NCBI RefSeq assembly: GCF_900291975.1
Contig: NZ_OMPN01000001.1
Span: 2,888,501 to 2,952,500, forward strand
DNA length: 64,000 nt
Direction: 5' to 3'
DNA from: Agathobaculum massiliense
Lineage (GTDB): Bacteria > Bacillota > Clostridia > Oscillospirales > Butyricicoccaceae
The translations under genes and the position numbers were made by a program. The notes beneath the pieces were generated by a model that was not told the origin of the DNA, searched no databases, and worked only from the letters and a program-made list of their open reading frames with translations. Shown here in pieces: positions 37,652 through 44,615 of this stretch. Position 1 is the first letter of the stretch, and every line of letters starts with the position of its first letter.

Positions 37652-37680
37652 TTGACAAAAATCACGAAATGGTGCATACT
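37652..37680 (+). promoter_or_regulatory. Promoter of the cytidylate-kinase-like gene
   Basis: TTGACA, 17 bases, CATACT, about 57 bases before the start codon. The surrounding 200-base gap is otherwise AT-rich and empty. Confidence 0.75.
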
Positions 37681-37737
37681 GAACATACAAAGAATTATGC
37701 AATTTGTATAATTTCGTAACAGTGAGGAGGGTGCGTT

Positions 37738-38349
37738 ATGAATAACAACTTAATCATCACCATCGGCCGTGAATACGGCACAGGCGGCCGTGAAATCGGC
37801 CAGAAACTCGCGCTCCGCCTTGGCATTTCCTTTTATGACCGCGAGCTGATCACGCGGGCGGCCAAAAAGACCGGCTTTGATGAAAAGCTGTTTGAACAGT
37901 TGGATAAACGGGCGACAAACAGCTTCCTGTACTCGCTGACCATGTTCGGCTCGGTCGGGCTGAACGGCATGAGCCTGACCGACCAGCTTTATCTGGCACA
38001 GGCGAATGTGATCCGTGAGATTGCGGAGGACGCGCCCTGCGTGGTCGTCGGCCGCTGCGCCGACCATGTGCTGCGGGACTTCCCGAACAAGTTCGATTTC
38101 TTTATCCACGGCTCGATCGAGGATCGCATTAAGCGGATCCAGAGCTGCGGGGACTATGAGATCGAGGGCAAGACGCCGCAGGCGGCGTTGGAAAAAATGG
38201 ATAAGCAGCGCTCTACCTATTACAACTACTATACCGGAAAGGTATGGGGCAAGTGTGACCATTACGATATGTGCATCAACGCCGGCCGGCTGGGTGTGGA
38301 GCATTCTGTGGATATTATTCTGGAGTATGTCAACCGGTTGAAAAAATAA
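37738..38349 (+). CDS. Cytidylate kinase-like protein
   Basis: The protein has 203 residues. It begins with the P-loop-like ITIGREYGTGGREIGQKLA that characterises the Cytidylate_kin2 group. DRELI and VVVGRCADHVLR follow, then a lid region with KMDKQRSTYYNYYTG. It is a P-loop nucleoside or small-molecule kinase, but this group is distinct from the Cmk of pyrimidine metabolism and its true substrate is not established. GAGGAGGGTG lies before the ATG. Confidence 0.8.
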   Translation: MNNNLIITIGREYGTGGREIGQKLALRLGISFYDRELITRAAKKTGFDEKLFEQLDKRATNSFLYSLTMFGSVGLNGMSLTDQLYLAQANVIREIAEDAPCVVVGRCADHVLRDFPNKFDFFIHGSIEDRIKRIQSCGDYEIEGKTPQAALEKMDKQRSTYYNYYTGKVWGKCDHYDMCINAGRLGVEHSVDIILEYVNRLKK

Positions 38350-38386
38350 GCTCGTTTCTTCATGGGGAATAGAGGAAAAGAGAGGG

Positions 38387-38424
38387 AGGAAAGGCCGTAT
38401 CCATTCGGATACGGCCTTTCCTAT
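38387..38424 (+). terminator. Terminator after the kinase-like gene
   Basis: Stem AGGAAAGGCCGTATCC/GGATACGGCCTTTCCT with a four-base loop; only short T runs follow. Confidence 0.8.
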
Positions 38425-38480
38425 AGCGCGGAACAAAACCGCTGCGCGAACGTCAGAACAGGTAAAAGGAGGGAATGACA

Positions 38481-39095
38481 ATGAAGCGATTGCTCACAGG
38501 CGGGCTGGCTGCCATGCTGGTGATGCTGCTGCCGGGCTGTGGAGATCAGACAACTGCCAAGCCGGTGATTTACCTCTATCCGGAGGAAGTCACGGAGGTG
38601 CTGGCTCAGTTGGATTACAACGGTGAATTGGCCGTCACCTATCCGGCGTATGAGGATGGCTGGGCCGTGACCGCCCATCCGGACGGCACGCTGGTCGATG
38701 CGGAAGGAAAGGAGTACTCGTACCTGTTCTGGGAGGGTTCCTCGGATACGGAATACGACTTTTCCGAAGGGTTCTGCGTAGCCGGGAAGGACACGGCGGC
38801 ATTCCTGCAGGGGACGCTGGCGGAGATCGGTCTGACGCCGCGGGAGTACAATGAATTTATCGTGTACTGGCTGCCGAGGATGCAGGGGAATGCCTATAAC
38901 CTGATCTCGTTCCAGTCCGACCGGTATACCGAGACGGCAAGGCTGACCATCGAACCGGAGCCGGACAGCGTGCTGCGCGTATTCATGGCCTGGAAGCCGC
39001 TGGAGGCGCCGCAGGAGATTACGCCGCAGACCTTTGCGCAATTTGAGCGGGATGGCTTCACGGTGGTCGAATGGGGCGGCTGCGAGCTGCCGTGA
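38481..39095 (+). CDS. Conserved lipoprotein of unknown function
   Basis: The protein has 204 residues. Signal peptide with lipobox LLPGC, so the mature protein is lipid-anchored at Cys 20. The mature part begins with PVIYLYPEE and contains TYPAYEDGWAV, PDGTL and YSYLFWEG. I recognise this pattern from a conserved family in gut Clostridia with no known activity; it is not assigned to an enzyme here. The ATG at 38481 has AGGAGG eight bases upstream; ATG 38475 is too close to that site. Flanked by terminators on both sides, so it is a single gene; no promoter was identified. Confidence 0.75.
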   Translation: MKRLLTGGLAAMLVMLLPGCGDQTTAKPVIYLYPEEVTEVLAQLDYNGELAVTYPAYEDGWAVTAHPDGTLVDAEGKEYSYLFWEGSSDTEYDFSEGFCVAGKDTAAFLQGTLAEIGLTPREYNEFIVYWLPRMQGNAYNLISFQSDRYTETARLTIEPEPDSVLRVFMAWKPLEAPQEITPQTFAQFERDGFTVVEWGGCELP

Positions 39096-39098
39096 ATG

Positions 39099-39138
39099 GC
39101 AAAAGCGCCGGTGCAATACGCACCGGCGCTTTTGCGTC
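39099..39138. terminator. Bidirectional terminator
   Basis: Stem GCAAAAGCGCCGGTGC/GCACCGGCGCTTTTGC, five-base loop, between the lipoprotein gene and the convergent membrane protein gene. Confidence 0.9.
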
Positions 39139-39703
39139 ATACCGTTTTGGCTTTACGCATCGTGCCGCTGACCGGCTTCCAGATCAGCAGCGAGATCGCG
39201 TAATCGATCATGGAATGCACAAACGAGCCCACGCCGACCAGCAGGACGATCAGCCGCAGCATCTCCTGCATCGGCATCGCCATGGCCGCATAAAACGGAA
39301 TGACGATCAGCGCTTCACAGACGGCATGGACAACGCTTGTCCAGCAGCCGAGGCTGAGCAGCCGGAGACCACGGTTGGAGGTCGCCTGCCGGAAATCCAG
39401 AAGCTCTGGATGCCGCTGGAGGTAAATGGCGCCAAGGGCGACGAATATGATATGGGACAGCGCGCGCAGGACAATGGGAAGCGAAAAACCGCCGAGGAAA
39501 AAGCCGAGCGTCGTACCCAGCGCGACGGCTGCACCGACTGCGGGGGAGATGAACATGGCCAGAAAGACCGCGACATGGCTCGCCAAGGTAAAGCTCATGG
39601 GGTCGATGCGGATTTTAATGGGAGAAAACATGGGGATAATAATGCCGATCGCGCAGAGGACGCCGGCAAGCACCAGATGGTACAGACTTTTGCTTTTTGT
39701 CAT
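39137..39703 (-). CDS. ECF-type substrate-binding membrane protein, probable niacin transporter (NiaX-like)
   Basis: The protein has 188 residues and about five to six hydrophobic helices. The N-terminal helix LVLAGVLCAIGIIIPMF and the small-residue-rich second segment (AVFLAMFISPAVGAAVALGTT) are typical of ECF-transporter S components. The niacin assignment rests on context: a NiaR repressor gene is encoded one gene away and a tandem palindrome covers this gene's -35 box. ECF energising subunits would be encoded elsewhere. The ATG at 39703 has AAAGGAA nine bases upstream; the ATG at 39772 would lie upstream of the promoter. S-component identity is moderate, substrate is inference. Confidence 0.65.
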   Translation of the reverse strand: MTKSKSLYHLVLAGVLCAIGIIIPMFSPIKIRIDPMSFTLASHVAVFLAMFISPAVGAAVALGTTLGFFLGGFSLPIVLRALSHIIFVALGAIYLQRHPELLDFRQATSNRGLRLLSLGCWTSVVHAVCEALIVIPFYAAMAMPMQEMLRLIVLLVGVGSFVHSMIDYAISLLIWKPVSGTMRKAKTV

Positions 39704-39743
39704 GGGTGTTCTATTCCTTTCCGATCTTTTGTCAACGGTCAAA

Positions 39744-39772
39744 AGTATACTGCAATGTGGAACATATGTCAA
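39744..39772 (-). promoter_or_regulatory. Promoter of the NiaX-like gene
   Basis: On the minus strand TTGACA, 17 bases, TATACT; one mismatch to consensus. The -35 box lies inside the tandem palindrome at 39762-39781. Confidence 0.85.
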
Positions 39773-39781
39773 GACATATGT
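39762..39781. promoter_or_regulatory. Tandem palindromic operator (candidate NiaR site)
   Basis: Two copies of the 8-base palindrome ACATATGT (39762-39769 and 39774-39781) separated by four bases. They cover the -35 box of the NiaX-like gene. A bound repressor would block RNA polymerase. The NiaR gene 0.6 kb away is the obvious candidate; this link is inference. Confidence 0.7.
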
Positions 39782-39797
39782 AAAATAAAATGCGTGC

Positions 39798-39827
39798 TTG
39801 CCGAAACGGCGCCGGATATGGTATAGT
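39798..39827 (+). promoter_or_regulatory. Candidate promoter of the zincin gene
   Basis: TTGCCG, 18 bases, TATAGT with TGG before the -10, 21 bases before the start codon. It is divergent from the NiaX-like promoter; the palindromes lie 17 bases upstream of its -35. Confidence 0.55.
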
Positions 39828-39847
39828 TAAGGCGAAAGGAAGATAGC

Positions 39848-40246
39848 ATGATTTCCATTGACCGATTTGAAGAAATACTGGAGGCGCTGGCGGAGGAGCT
39901 GCCGGAGCAGTTTTATGAGGAGCTGAACGGCGGCATCTTGGTAGATACCGGACACCCGCTACACCCCGCGGACGAGCATGGCGACCTGTATATCATGGGG
40001 GAATACCGTGTCGATCCAGCCATGGGGAAATATATCGTGATGTTTTACGGCTCATTCAGGCGGGTGTTCCGCGGCCTGGATGAAGCCGCGCTGACCGAGG
40101 AGATGCGCAAGGTGCTGCGGCATGAGTTCCGTCACCATGTGGAGGGGCGCGCGGGAGTGCGCGACTTGGAGGTCTTGGACGAAGCGCAGATCGCGGCCTA
40201 TCGCGCGCAGAGCAGGGAGGAGGACGAAAAAGGGCAGGGCGCGTGA
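39848..40246 (+). CDS. Small zincin-like metallopeptidase family protein
   Basis: The protein has 132 residues of the Zincin_1 (DUF1025) family. The metal motif HEFRH occupies residues 92-96 (HExxH) inside LRHEFRHHVEG. Typical preceding segments ILVDTGHPLHP and GEYRVDP are present. No signal peptide, so cytoplasmic. Physiological substrate unknown. AAAGGAAG lies five bases before the ATG. Confidence 0.8.
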   Translation: MISIDRFEEILEALAEELPEQFYEELNGGILVDTGHPLHPADEHGDLYIMGEYRVDPAMGKYIVMFYGSFRRVFRGLDEAALTEEMRKVLRHEFRHHVEGRAGVRDLEVLDEAQIAAYRAQSREEDEKGQGA

Positions 40247-40262
40247 GCGCCCTGCCCTTTGT
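40229..40262. terminator. Terminator overlapping the zincin stop codon
   Basis: Stem AAGGGCAGGGCGC/GCGCCCTGCCCTT with GTGA loop; the stop codon is in the loop. Also suited to end the convergent niaR transcript. Confidence 0.8.
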
Positions 40263-40294
40263 GCGTTCAAAGCGACGGCGGAAGCAGGCCGATA

Positions 40295-40819
40295 CTACCG
40301 CTCCTCGGTGAGCAGAAAGCCCCCGTCCTTCAGCCCCCGCACGACGCGGCTGAGGGTTGCCTCGTCCGCGGCGCGTAGCGTATGCAGATGGATGCCTCCC
40401 GTCAGGTCGCAGAGCGGACGGGTGCCGGGGTTTTGTATTTTTTTGCAGAACGCGTCCGCGTCAAAGCGGGAGAAAATGTGCAGCGGCGCGCAGATCTGGC
40501 CATAAACCGGATGCTCGACGGTCACGTCGATCAGCGCGCCACCCAGATCGACGACCGTATACAGCTCGTCACGCAGGCGCTCGTCCCCATGATGGCAGAC
40601 GACACGGCGTTCCGCGTAGACCGGCGCGGCGGGGTTTTCCAGGATGTAGCCGCGCGGCGTGGCGAGCACCGCCAGGCCGCCCGCGCGCAGCAGGGCCACG
40701 TCGCCCACGATGATCTGGCGGCTGACGCCGCACTGAGCGGCCAGCGCGGTTGCGGAAACGGGTCCGTCGGACTGCGCGAGCAGATGGGTGATTTTGATAC
40801 GCCGTTCGGCAGCATTCAT
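40295..40819 (-). CDS. niaR: Niacin-responsive transcriptional repressor NiaR (YrxA)
   Basis: The protein has 174 residues. The N-terminal winged helix-turn-helix (GPVSATALAAQCGVSRQIIVGDVALLR) precedes the 3H domain. The domain's conserved His are in VCHHG, VEHPVYG and GGIHLHT; they bind metal and nicotinic acid in this family. NiaR represses NAD-synthesis and niacin-uptake genes when niacin is present. The ATG at 40819 is chosen with AAGGA ten bases upstream; the GTG at 40828 is too near to that site. No NAD-biosynthesis genes are in the window, so the NiaX-like gene is the visible target candidate. Confidence 0.9.
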   Translation of the reverse strand: MNAAERRIKITHLLAQSDGPVSATALAAQCGVSRQIIVGDVALLRAGGLAVLATPRGYILENPAAPVYAERRVVCHHGDERLRDELYTVVDLGGALIDVTVEHPVYGQICAPLHIFSRFDADAFCKKIQNPGTRPLCDLTGGIHLHTLRAADEATLSRVVRGLKDGGFLLTEER

Positions 40820-40856
40820 AGTCGTCACTTCCTTAACAACCCTATCATAGCAAAAG

Positions 40857-40888
40857 AAAAAGGACTATGCAAGCATAGCCCTTTTGAA
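40857..40888 (-). terminator. Terminator after the 3D-domain gene
   Basis: On the minus strand AAAAGGGCTATGC pairs with GCATAGTCCTTTT and is followed by TCTTTT. Confidence 0.85.
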
Positions 40889-40895
40889 AAAACAC

Positions 40896-41549
40896 TTAGC
40901 CGAGAAGATAAACGTTTGCATATTGTACGCCAAGATCGTAAGCACGGTCATGGGAAGAAACAAATACGTCGATCTTGTTATTTTTGATTGCGCCGCCGGT
41001 ATCCTCTGCGATAAACACGCCATAGCCCTCAATATAAACGCGGCTGCCCAGCGGAATGACCGAGGAATCCACCGCGATCGTGCGGCCCTCGGCCGCGATC
41101 GTACCGGAAGCGGTCTTGCCGCTCGAGGTGCCGTTGCAAACCGCGCACGGGCAGTAGAACGTCAGCTTGTAATTGCCCAGCGAGGTGGCGTTGCTCTTGA
41201 TCGCGTCGCTGGCGAGCAGGGAGGACGAGTAGGCTACCGTCTTGGTCGAAACCGGCGCGGTCAGCAGGCTGTTGTACTCGGATTTCTCCGCAGCAGCCTT
41301 GGCTGCCGCGGCTTCCGCCTTGGCCTTTGCCTCCGCTTCCGCTTTTGCCTTGGCCGTTGCTTCGGCAAGGGACTGCTCGGCGGTCTTGATTTCGTCTGCG
41401 GTCAGGACCGTGCCGACCGAGGAATTGAGATTGGAAGAGAGTACCGCAACTGGCTGATCCAGAGCAGCAGCGCTGGCCGTTGCCATCGCGCTGACAGCGA
41501 GTGTCGCCGCGAGGAGTTTGGCCATATGCTTTCGCAGGGAAATAGACAT
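40896..41549 (-). CDS. Secreted 3D-domain protein (probable cell-wall hydrolase)
   Basis: The protein has 217 residues. Signal peptide of about 27 residues ending ATASA. An Ala/Lys/Glu-rich helix (about 60-88) acts as a linker or coiled coil. The C-terminal 3D domain carries the conserved Asp residues in IAVDSSVIPLGSRVYI, IAEDTGGAI and KIDVFV; the domain is shared with MltA-type lytic transglycosylases and with YocH/YabE-like proteins. A CPCAVCNG motif precedes it. It likely cleaves or remodels peptidoglycan outside the cell. GGAG lies ten bases before the ATG. Preceded by a strong promoter and a 115-base leader. Confidence 0.85.
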   Translation of the reverse strand: MSISLRKHMAKLLAATLAVSAMATASAAALDQPVAVLSSNLNSSVGTVLTADEIKTAEQSLAEATAKAKAEAEAKAKAEAAAAKAAAEKSEYNSLLTAPVSTKTVAYSSSLLASDAIKSNATSLGNYKLTFYCPCAVCNGTSSGKTASGTIAAEGRTIAVDSSVIPLGSRVYIEGYGVFIAEDTGGAIKNNKIDVFVSSHDRAYDLGVQYANVYLLG

Positions 41550-41666
41550 TTGTGTTACACTCCTAAAAAATCGTCGTGAAAACCCGCAGGACTGCGGCTC
41601 GGTGTTACCGATTTGTTTTCAGGTTGTTACTGTTTTGTTTTCGATCTGTTTCCGATCTGTAACCTC
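41550..41666 (-). promoter_or_regulatory. 5' leader of the 3D-domain gene
   Basis: About 115 bases between promoter and start. It contains a hairpin CCGCAG-TC-CTGCGG followed by GTTTTC, like a weak attenuator, and a near-repeat CAGATCGGAAA/CAGATCGAAAA close to the 5' end. I cannot match it to the c-di-AMP (ydaO) riboswitch that often controls such genes. Confidence 0.35.
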
Positions 41667-41695
41667 ATGATACTGCATTTTCGCGGATTTGTCAA
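41667..41695 (-). promoter_or_regulatory. Promoter of the 3D-domain gene
   Basis: On the minus strand TTGACA, 17 bases, TATCAT. Confidence 0.85.
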
Positions 41696-42044
41696 AGCCT
41701 TTTTTTGAATTCTGTGCAAAATGACCAATACATTGCGTATAGAGCATATAAGTCTGTATAGTGTTCTAAAAAAATCAGCATATTTGACAAGAAGACCATA
41801 GGGATTGTGTATGTCCAAAGGGTTACAAACAAGATATACGGTACGGCGTCTTCCCCAAAATCCAATATGCAGGAAAGCGTTCTTTGCGGCGGGAAGCGTC
41901 TGCGCAAACCGGAACGGGCGGCAGGCCGCGGAAACGGCGGCGGGGACACGCGGGGATTGGTCAAATTTACGAAGATCTGCGGTATAAGCGGTGCGGGGCT
42001 GTGGATACTATAGGATATGGTAAGACGATGCGGATAAAAATTGC
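41696..42044. other. Gene-free stretch between the divergent 3D-domain and rnjA promoters
   Basis: About 350 bases. The first 130 bases are AT-rich and the next 200 GC-rich. Short ORFs exist on both strands (for example 41692-41964 minus, 41805-41987 plus), but none has a ribosome site or family-like content. A TTGACA at 41786 has no matching -10 box. I see no convincing function. Confidence 0.5.
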
Positions 42045-42073
42045 TTTACAGGCGTGCCGCACTATGGTATTCT
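42045..42073 (+). promoter_or_regulatory. Promoter of rnjA
   Basis: TTTACA, 17 bases, TATTCT with TGG before the -10. Located about 200 bases before the start codon, so the mRNA has a long leader. Confidence 0.7.
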
Positions 42074-42105
42074 AATAATAAGTGTTTGCGCTCCGCGTGG
42101 GGATG

Positions 42106-42196
42106 CGCCGCTTTTTCCGCGGCGAAACCGGACCGCGTCGTCACTGTTTTTTTGAGGTAAAGGCATCCAAAAACGGGATAACAGGGATGCCTTTTG
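42106..42196 (+). promoter_or_regulatory. Structured leader of rnjA with an internal terminator-like hairpin
   Basis: CGCCGC (42106-42111) can pair with GCGGCG (42119-42124), or CGCGG (42118-42122) with CCGCG (42133-42137). These are mutually exclusive and are followed by a T7 run near 42147-42153. A second stem AAAGGCATCC/GGATGCCTTT (42159-42194) ends in TTTT. This fits attenuation or RNase J autoregulation through its own 5' leader; inference only. Confidence 0.4.
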
Positions 42197-42270
42197 AAAA
42201 GAACGGGCAGGAACCCGTGTCAACACAAAAGAAAAAAATCTGATGAAAAAAGGAAAGTGATATCGATATT

Positions 42271-43929
42271 ATGAAAGAAAAACTGAAAATCATACCGCTG
42301 GGCGGCCTCAACGAGATCGGCAAGAACATGACCGTGATCGAATACGGGAACGATATCGTTGTGGTGGACTGCGGTGTCGCGTTTCCGGACGACGACATGC
42401 TGGGCGTGGATCTGGTCATACCGGATACGACCTACCTCAAGCGCAACCTGAACAAGCTGCGCGGCTATGTCATCACGCACGGTCATGAGGATCACATCGG
42501 CGCGATCCCGTATGTGCTGCGCGAATGCAACGCGCCGATCTATGCGACGCGGCTGACCTGCGGCATCATCGAGACCAAGCTCTCCGAGCATAAGATGCCG
42601 CAGAAGGTGAAGCTCAACCATGTGCGGGCGGGCGATTCGATCAAACTCGGGTGCTTCAGGGTGGAATTCATCCATACCAATCACTCGATCGCGGATTCGG
42701 TCGCGCTGGCTATCACCACGCCGCTGGGGACGATCCTGCACACAGGCGACTTCAAGATCGACCTGACGCCGGTTTCTGGTGAGATGATCGACCTGGTGCG
42801 CATCGGCGAACTGGGGAAAAAGGGTATCCTGGCACTGATGAGCGATTCGACCAACGTCGAGCGGCCGGGCTATACGCCGAGTGAAAAGATCGTCGGCAAG
42901 TCGCTGGAGAAGTTTATCACGGAAAGTGACCAGCGTATCATCATCGCGACGTTCGCCTCCAATGTGTCCCGTTTGCAGCAGATACTCGACATTGCAGCCA
43001 AAGCAGGGCGCAAGGTCGCGGTCTGCGGGCGCAGCATGGAGAAGATATCCAAGGTTGCGACCGAACTGGGGTACCTGAAGGACTCCGGCAAGGTGATGAT
43101 TGATATTGCCGAGATCAAGCGCTATCCGCGCAGCCGGTTGATTATCGTTTCTACCGGCTCGCAGGGCGAGACCATGTCCGCCCTGTACCGCATGGCATAC
43201 GGCAGCCATAAGCAGGTCGAGGTCAACACAGGCGACCGTATCCTGATCGCTGCTTCTGCCATCCCGGGCAATGAGAAGTCGATCAACAATATGGTCAATG
43301 AGCTGTATAAGCAGGGTGCGGAGGTCATTTATGACCGTTCAGCCGCGATCCATGTTTCCGGCCATGCGTGCCAGGAGGACCTCAAGCTGATGCTGGGCCT
43401 GTGCAAGCCGAAGTACTTCATCCCCGTACACGGCGAATACCGCATGCTGATGCAGCATGCAGGGCTGGCGCGCGAAATGGGCGTCAACCCGAAGAACATC
43501 CTCATTACCGAGATCGGCCGGCCGGTCGAAATCAGCGAGAATTCCGCGCGTTTGGGCAATCCCGTGCCTGCAGGACGCCTGCTGGTGGACGGCCTTGGTA
43601 TCGGCGACGTTGGCACGGCGGTGCTGCGCGACCGCAAGCATCTCTCTGAGGACGGCCTGCTGGTCGTCGTTGTGACGGTAGACGCAACAACGGGCGTGGT
43701 CATTGCAGGGCCGGATATCGTATCCCGCGGCTTTGTGTATGTAAAGGAAGCCGAGGATCTGATGGAGGAGCTGCGCAATATATCCCAGATGGCACTCGAC
43801 CGCTGCGCGGCGGAGAATCTGCGCGACTGGAACAGTCTCAAGTCCGCGATCAAGGGCGATGTGAGCGATTACCTGTTCAAAAAAACAAAGCGCAGCCCGA
43901 TGGTGCTGCCGATTATTATGGAAATCTGA
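42271..43929 (+). CDS. rnjA: Ribonuclease J
   Basis: 5'-3' exonuclease and endonuclease of mRNA decay and rRNA maturation in Firmicutes. The protein has 552 residues. The metallo-beta-lactamase motif HGHEDHIGAIPY lies near residue 70. Beta-CASP elements include MSDSTNVERPGYTPSE, STGSQGE and VSGHACQEDL. The C-terminal domain ends in KRSPMVLPIIMEI. The start matches the family (LKIIPLGGLNEIGKN), although the nearest AAGGAAAGTG is 13 bases away. Only one RNase J gene is seen here; J1 or J2 cannot be told apart. Confidence 0.95.
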   Translation: MKEKLKIIPLGGLNEIGKNMTVIEYGNDIVVVDCGVAFPDDDMLGVDLVIPDTTYLKRNLNKLRGYVITHGHEDHIGAIPYVLRECNAPIYATRLTCGIIETKLSEHKMPQKVKLNHVRAGDSIKLGCFRVEFIHTNHSIADSVALAITTPLGTILHTGDFKIDLTPVSGEMIDLVRIGELGKKGILALMSDSTNVERPGYTPSEKIVGKSLEKFITESDQRIIIATFASNVSRLQQILDIAAKAGRKVAVCGRSMEKISKVATELGYLKDSGKVMIDIAEIKRYPRSRLIIVSTGSQGETMSALYRMAYGSHKQVEVNTGDRILIAASAIPGNEKSINNMVNELYKQGAEVIYDRSAAIHVSGHACQEDLKLMLGLCKPKYFIPVHGEYRMLMQHAGLAREMGVNPKNILITEIGRPVEISENSARLGNPVPAGRLLVDGLGIGDVGTAVLRDRKHLSEDGLLVVVVTVDATTGVVIAGPDIVSRGFVYVKEAEDLMEELRNISQMALDRCAAENLRDWNSLKSAIKGDVSDYLFKKTKRSPMVLPIIMEI

Positions 43930-43971
43930 CGTGGGAAAGCGGGGGGCGCTGGCAGCCCGTTTCCACGAAAC

Positions 43972-44003
43972 AAAAAAACGACCGCTCAAAGCGGTCGTTT
44001 TTT
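43972..44003 (+). terminator. Terminator after rnjA
   Basis: Stem AAAAAACGACCGCT/AGCGGTCGTTTTTT around a short loop. Confidence 0.92.
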
Positions 44004-44050
44004 CGTTTGCTTTCTATAGCCCGCGCAGAGGAAAGGCGCGGAAATGGCGA

Positions 44051-44080
44051 TTGTCCGCCGATGGGCCGCTGTGATATAAT
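44051..44080 (+). promoter_or_regulatory. Promoter with extended -10 (first copy)
   Basis: TTGTCC, 18 bases, TATAAT preceded by TGA (extended -10). Part of the repeat GGGCCGCTGTGATATAATAG at 44063-44082. Confidence 0.6.
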
Positions 44081-44175
44081 AGCCGTGAAACACACATTAA
44101 ATACATCATTATACCATCAGCGGCACTTAGCGGCCGACTCAGGCAAAAAAAGTGCGGGCCGCTGTGGTATAATAG
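44063..44175. repeat. Three copies of a 20-base extended -10 promoter box
   Basis: Copy 1 (44063-44082, plus) and copy 3 (44156-44175, plus) differ at one base: GGGCCGCTGTGrTATAATAG. Copy 2 (44107-44126) is the reverse complement of a close variant. Copies 2 and 3 form an inverted repeat of about 16 pairs with one bulge, able to fold as a large hairpin. All three carry TGnTATAAT. Confidence 0.7.
44165..44173 (+). promoter_or_regulatory. Extended -10 promoter nearest the TIGR04076 gene (third copy)
   Basis: TGGTATAAT with no recognisable -35 box, 49 bases before the start codon at 44223. Confidence 0.5.
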
Positions 44176-44222
44176 AAACAAAGCGGGCAAACCGAAAGGC
44201 CGCGTACGGAGGAGAATCGGAT

Positions 44223-44570
44223 ATGAAGAAATGGTATGACGAGGAGTATGCGTTTGAGATCGAGGTAACCGGATTCCTGCGCGGCGACCATACGGAGCGG
44301 TACTGCAGGAACGGCGAGGAGGTCGGGGACAAGTACACCTGCACCTATGGCTGCCCTGTAAACGGGCAGGGGCAGGGAATCTGTTCCAAAACCATGATGA
44401 TGCTGTTCCCAATCATGGAGGCGGTCAGGAGCGGAGGCGATTTGGAGAATATCGGCGGTAGCGGCAGATATACCAAGGATATTGTGTGTCCGGACGGCTG
44501 CGTGCTGTTTCGGCTGACAGCGGAAAAGCTCGGGAATGAGAATTTCTTTAAGGGGAAGTTTTTTGACTGA
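44223..44570 (+). CDS. TIGR04076-family protein
   Basis: 115 residues, cytoplasmic. Contains the Cys-bearing segments YCRNGEEVGDKYTC, YGCPVNGQGQGICSKT and VCPDGCVLFRL, which mark this small family of unknown function. Six Cys in so short a protein suggest metal binding or redox sensitivity. GGAGGAG lies eight bases before the ATG. Followed 46 bases later by an EFR1-type flavodoxin/ferredoxin gene, so a redox role is plausible inference. Confidence 0.75.
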   Translation: MKKWYDEEYAFEIEVTGFLRGDHTERYCRNGEEVGDKYTCTYGCPVNGQGQGICSKTMMMLFPIMEAVRSGGDLENIGGSGRYTKDIVCPDGCVLFRLTAEKLGNENFFKGKFFD

Positions 44571-44615
44571 TCCGGGCGTTACAGCGCCCGCAAAAGAGAC
44601 AAGGAGGGACAAAGT

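Noticed and set aside
41692..41964. 90-codon minus-strand ORF in the 3D-rnjA gap with a hydrophobic stretch
   Set aside because: No ribosome site. It overlaps the 3D promoter, and the hydrophobic run reflects AT-rich DNA.
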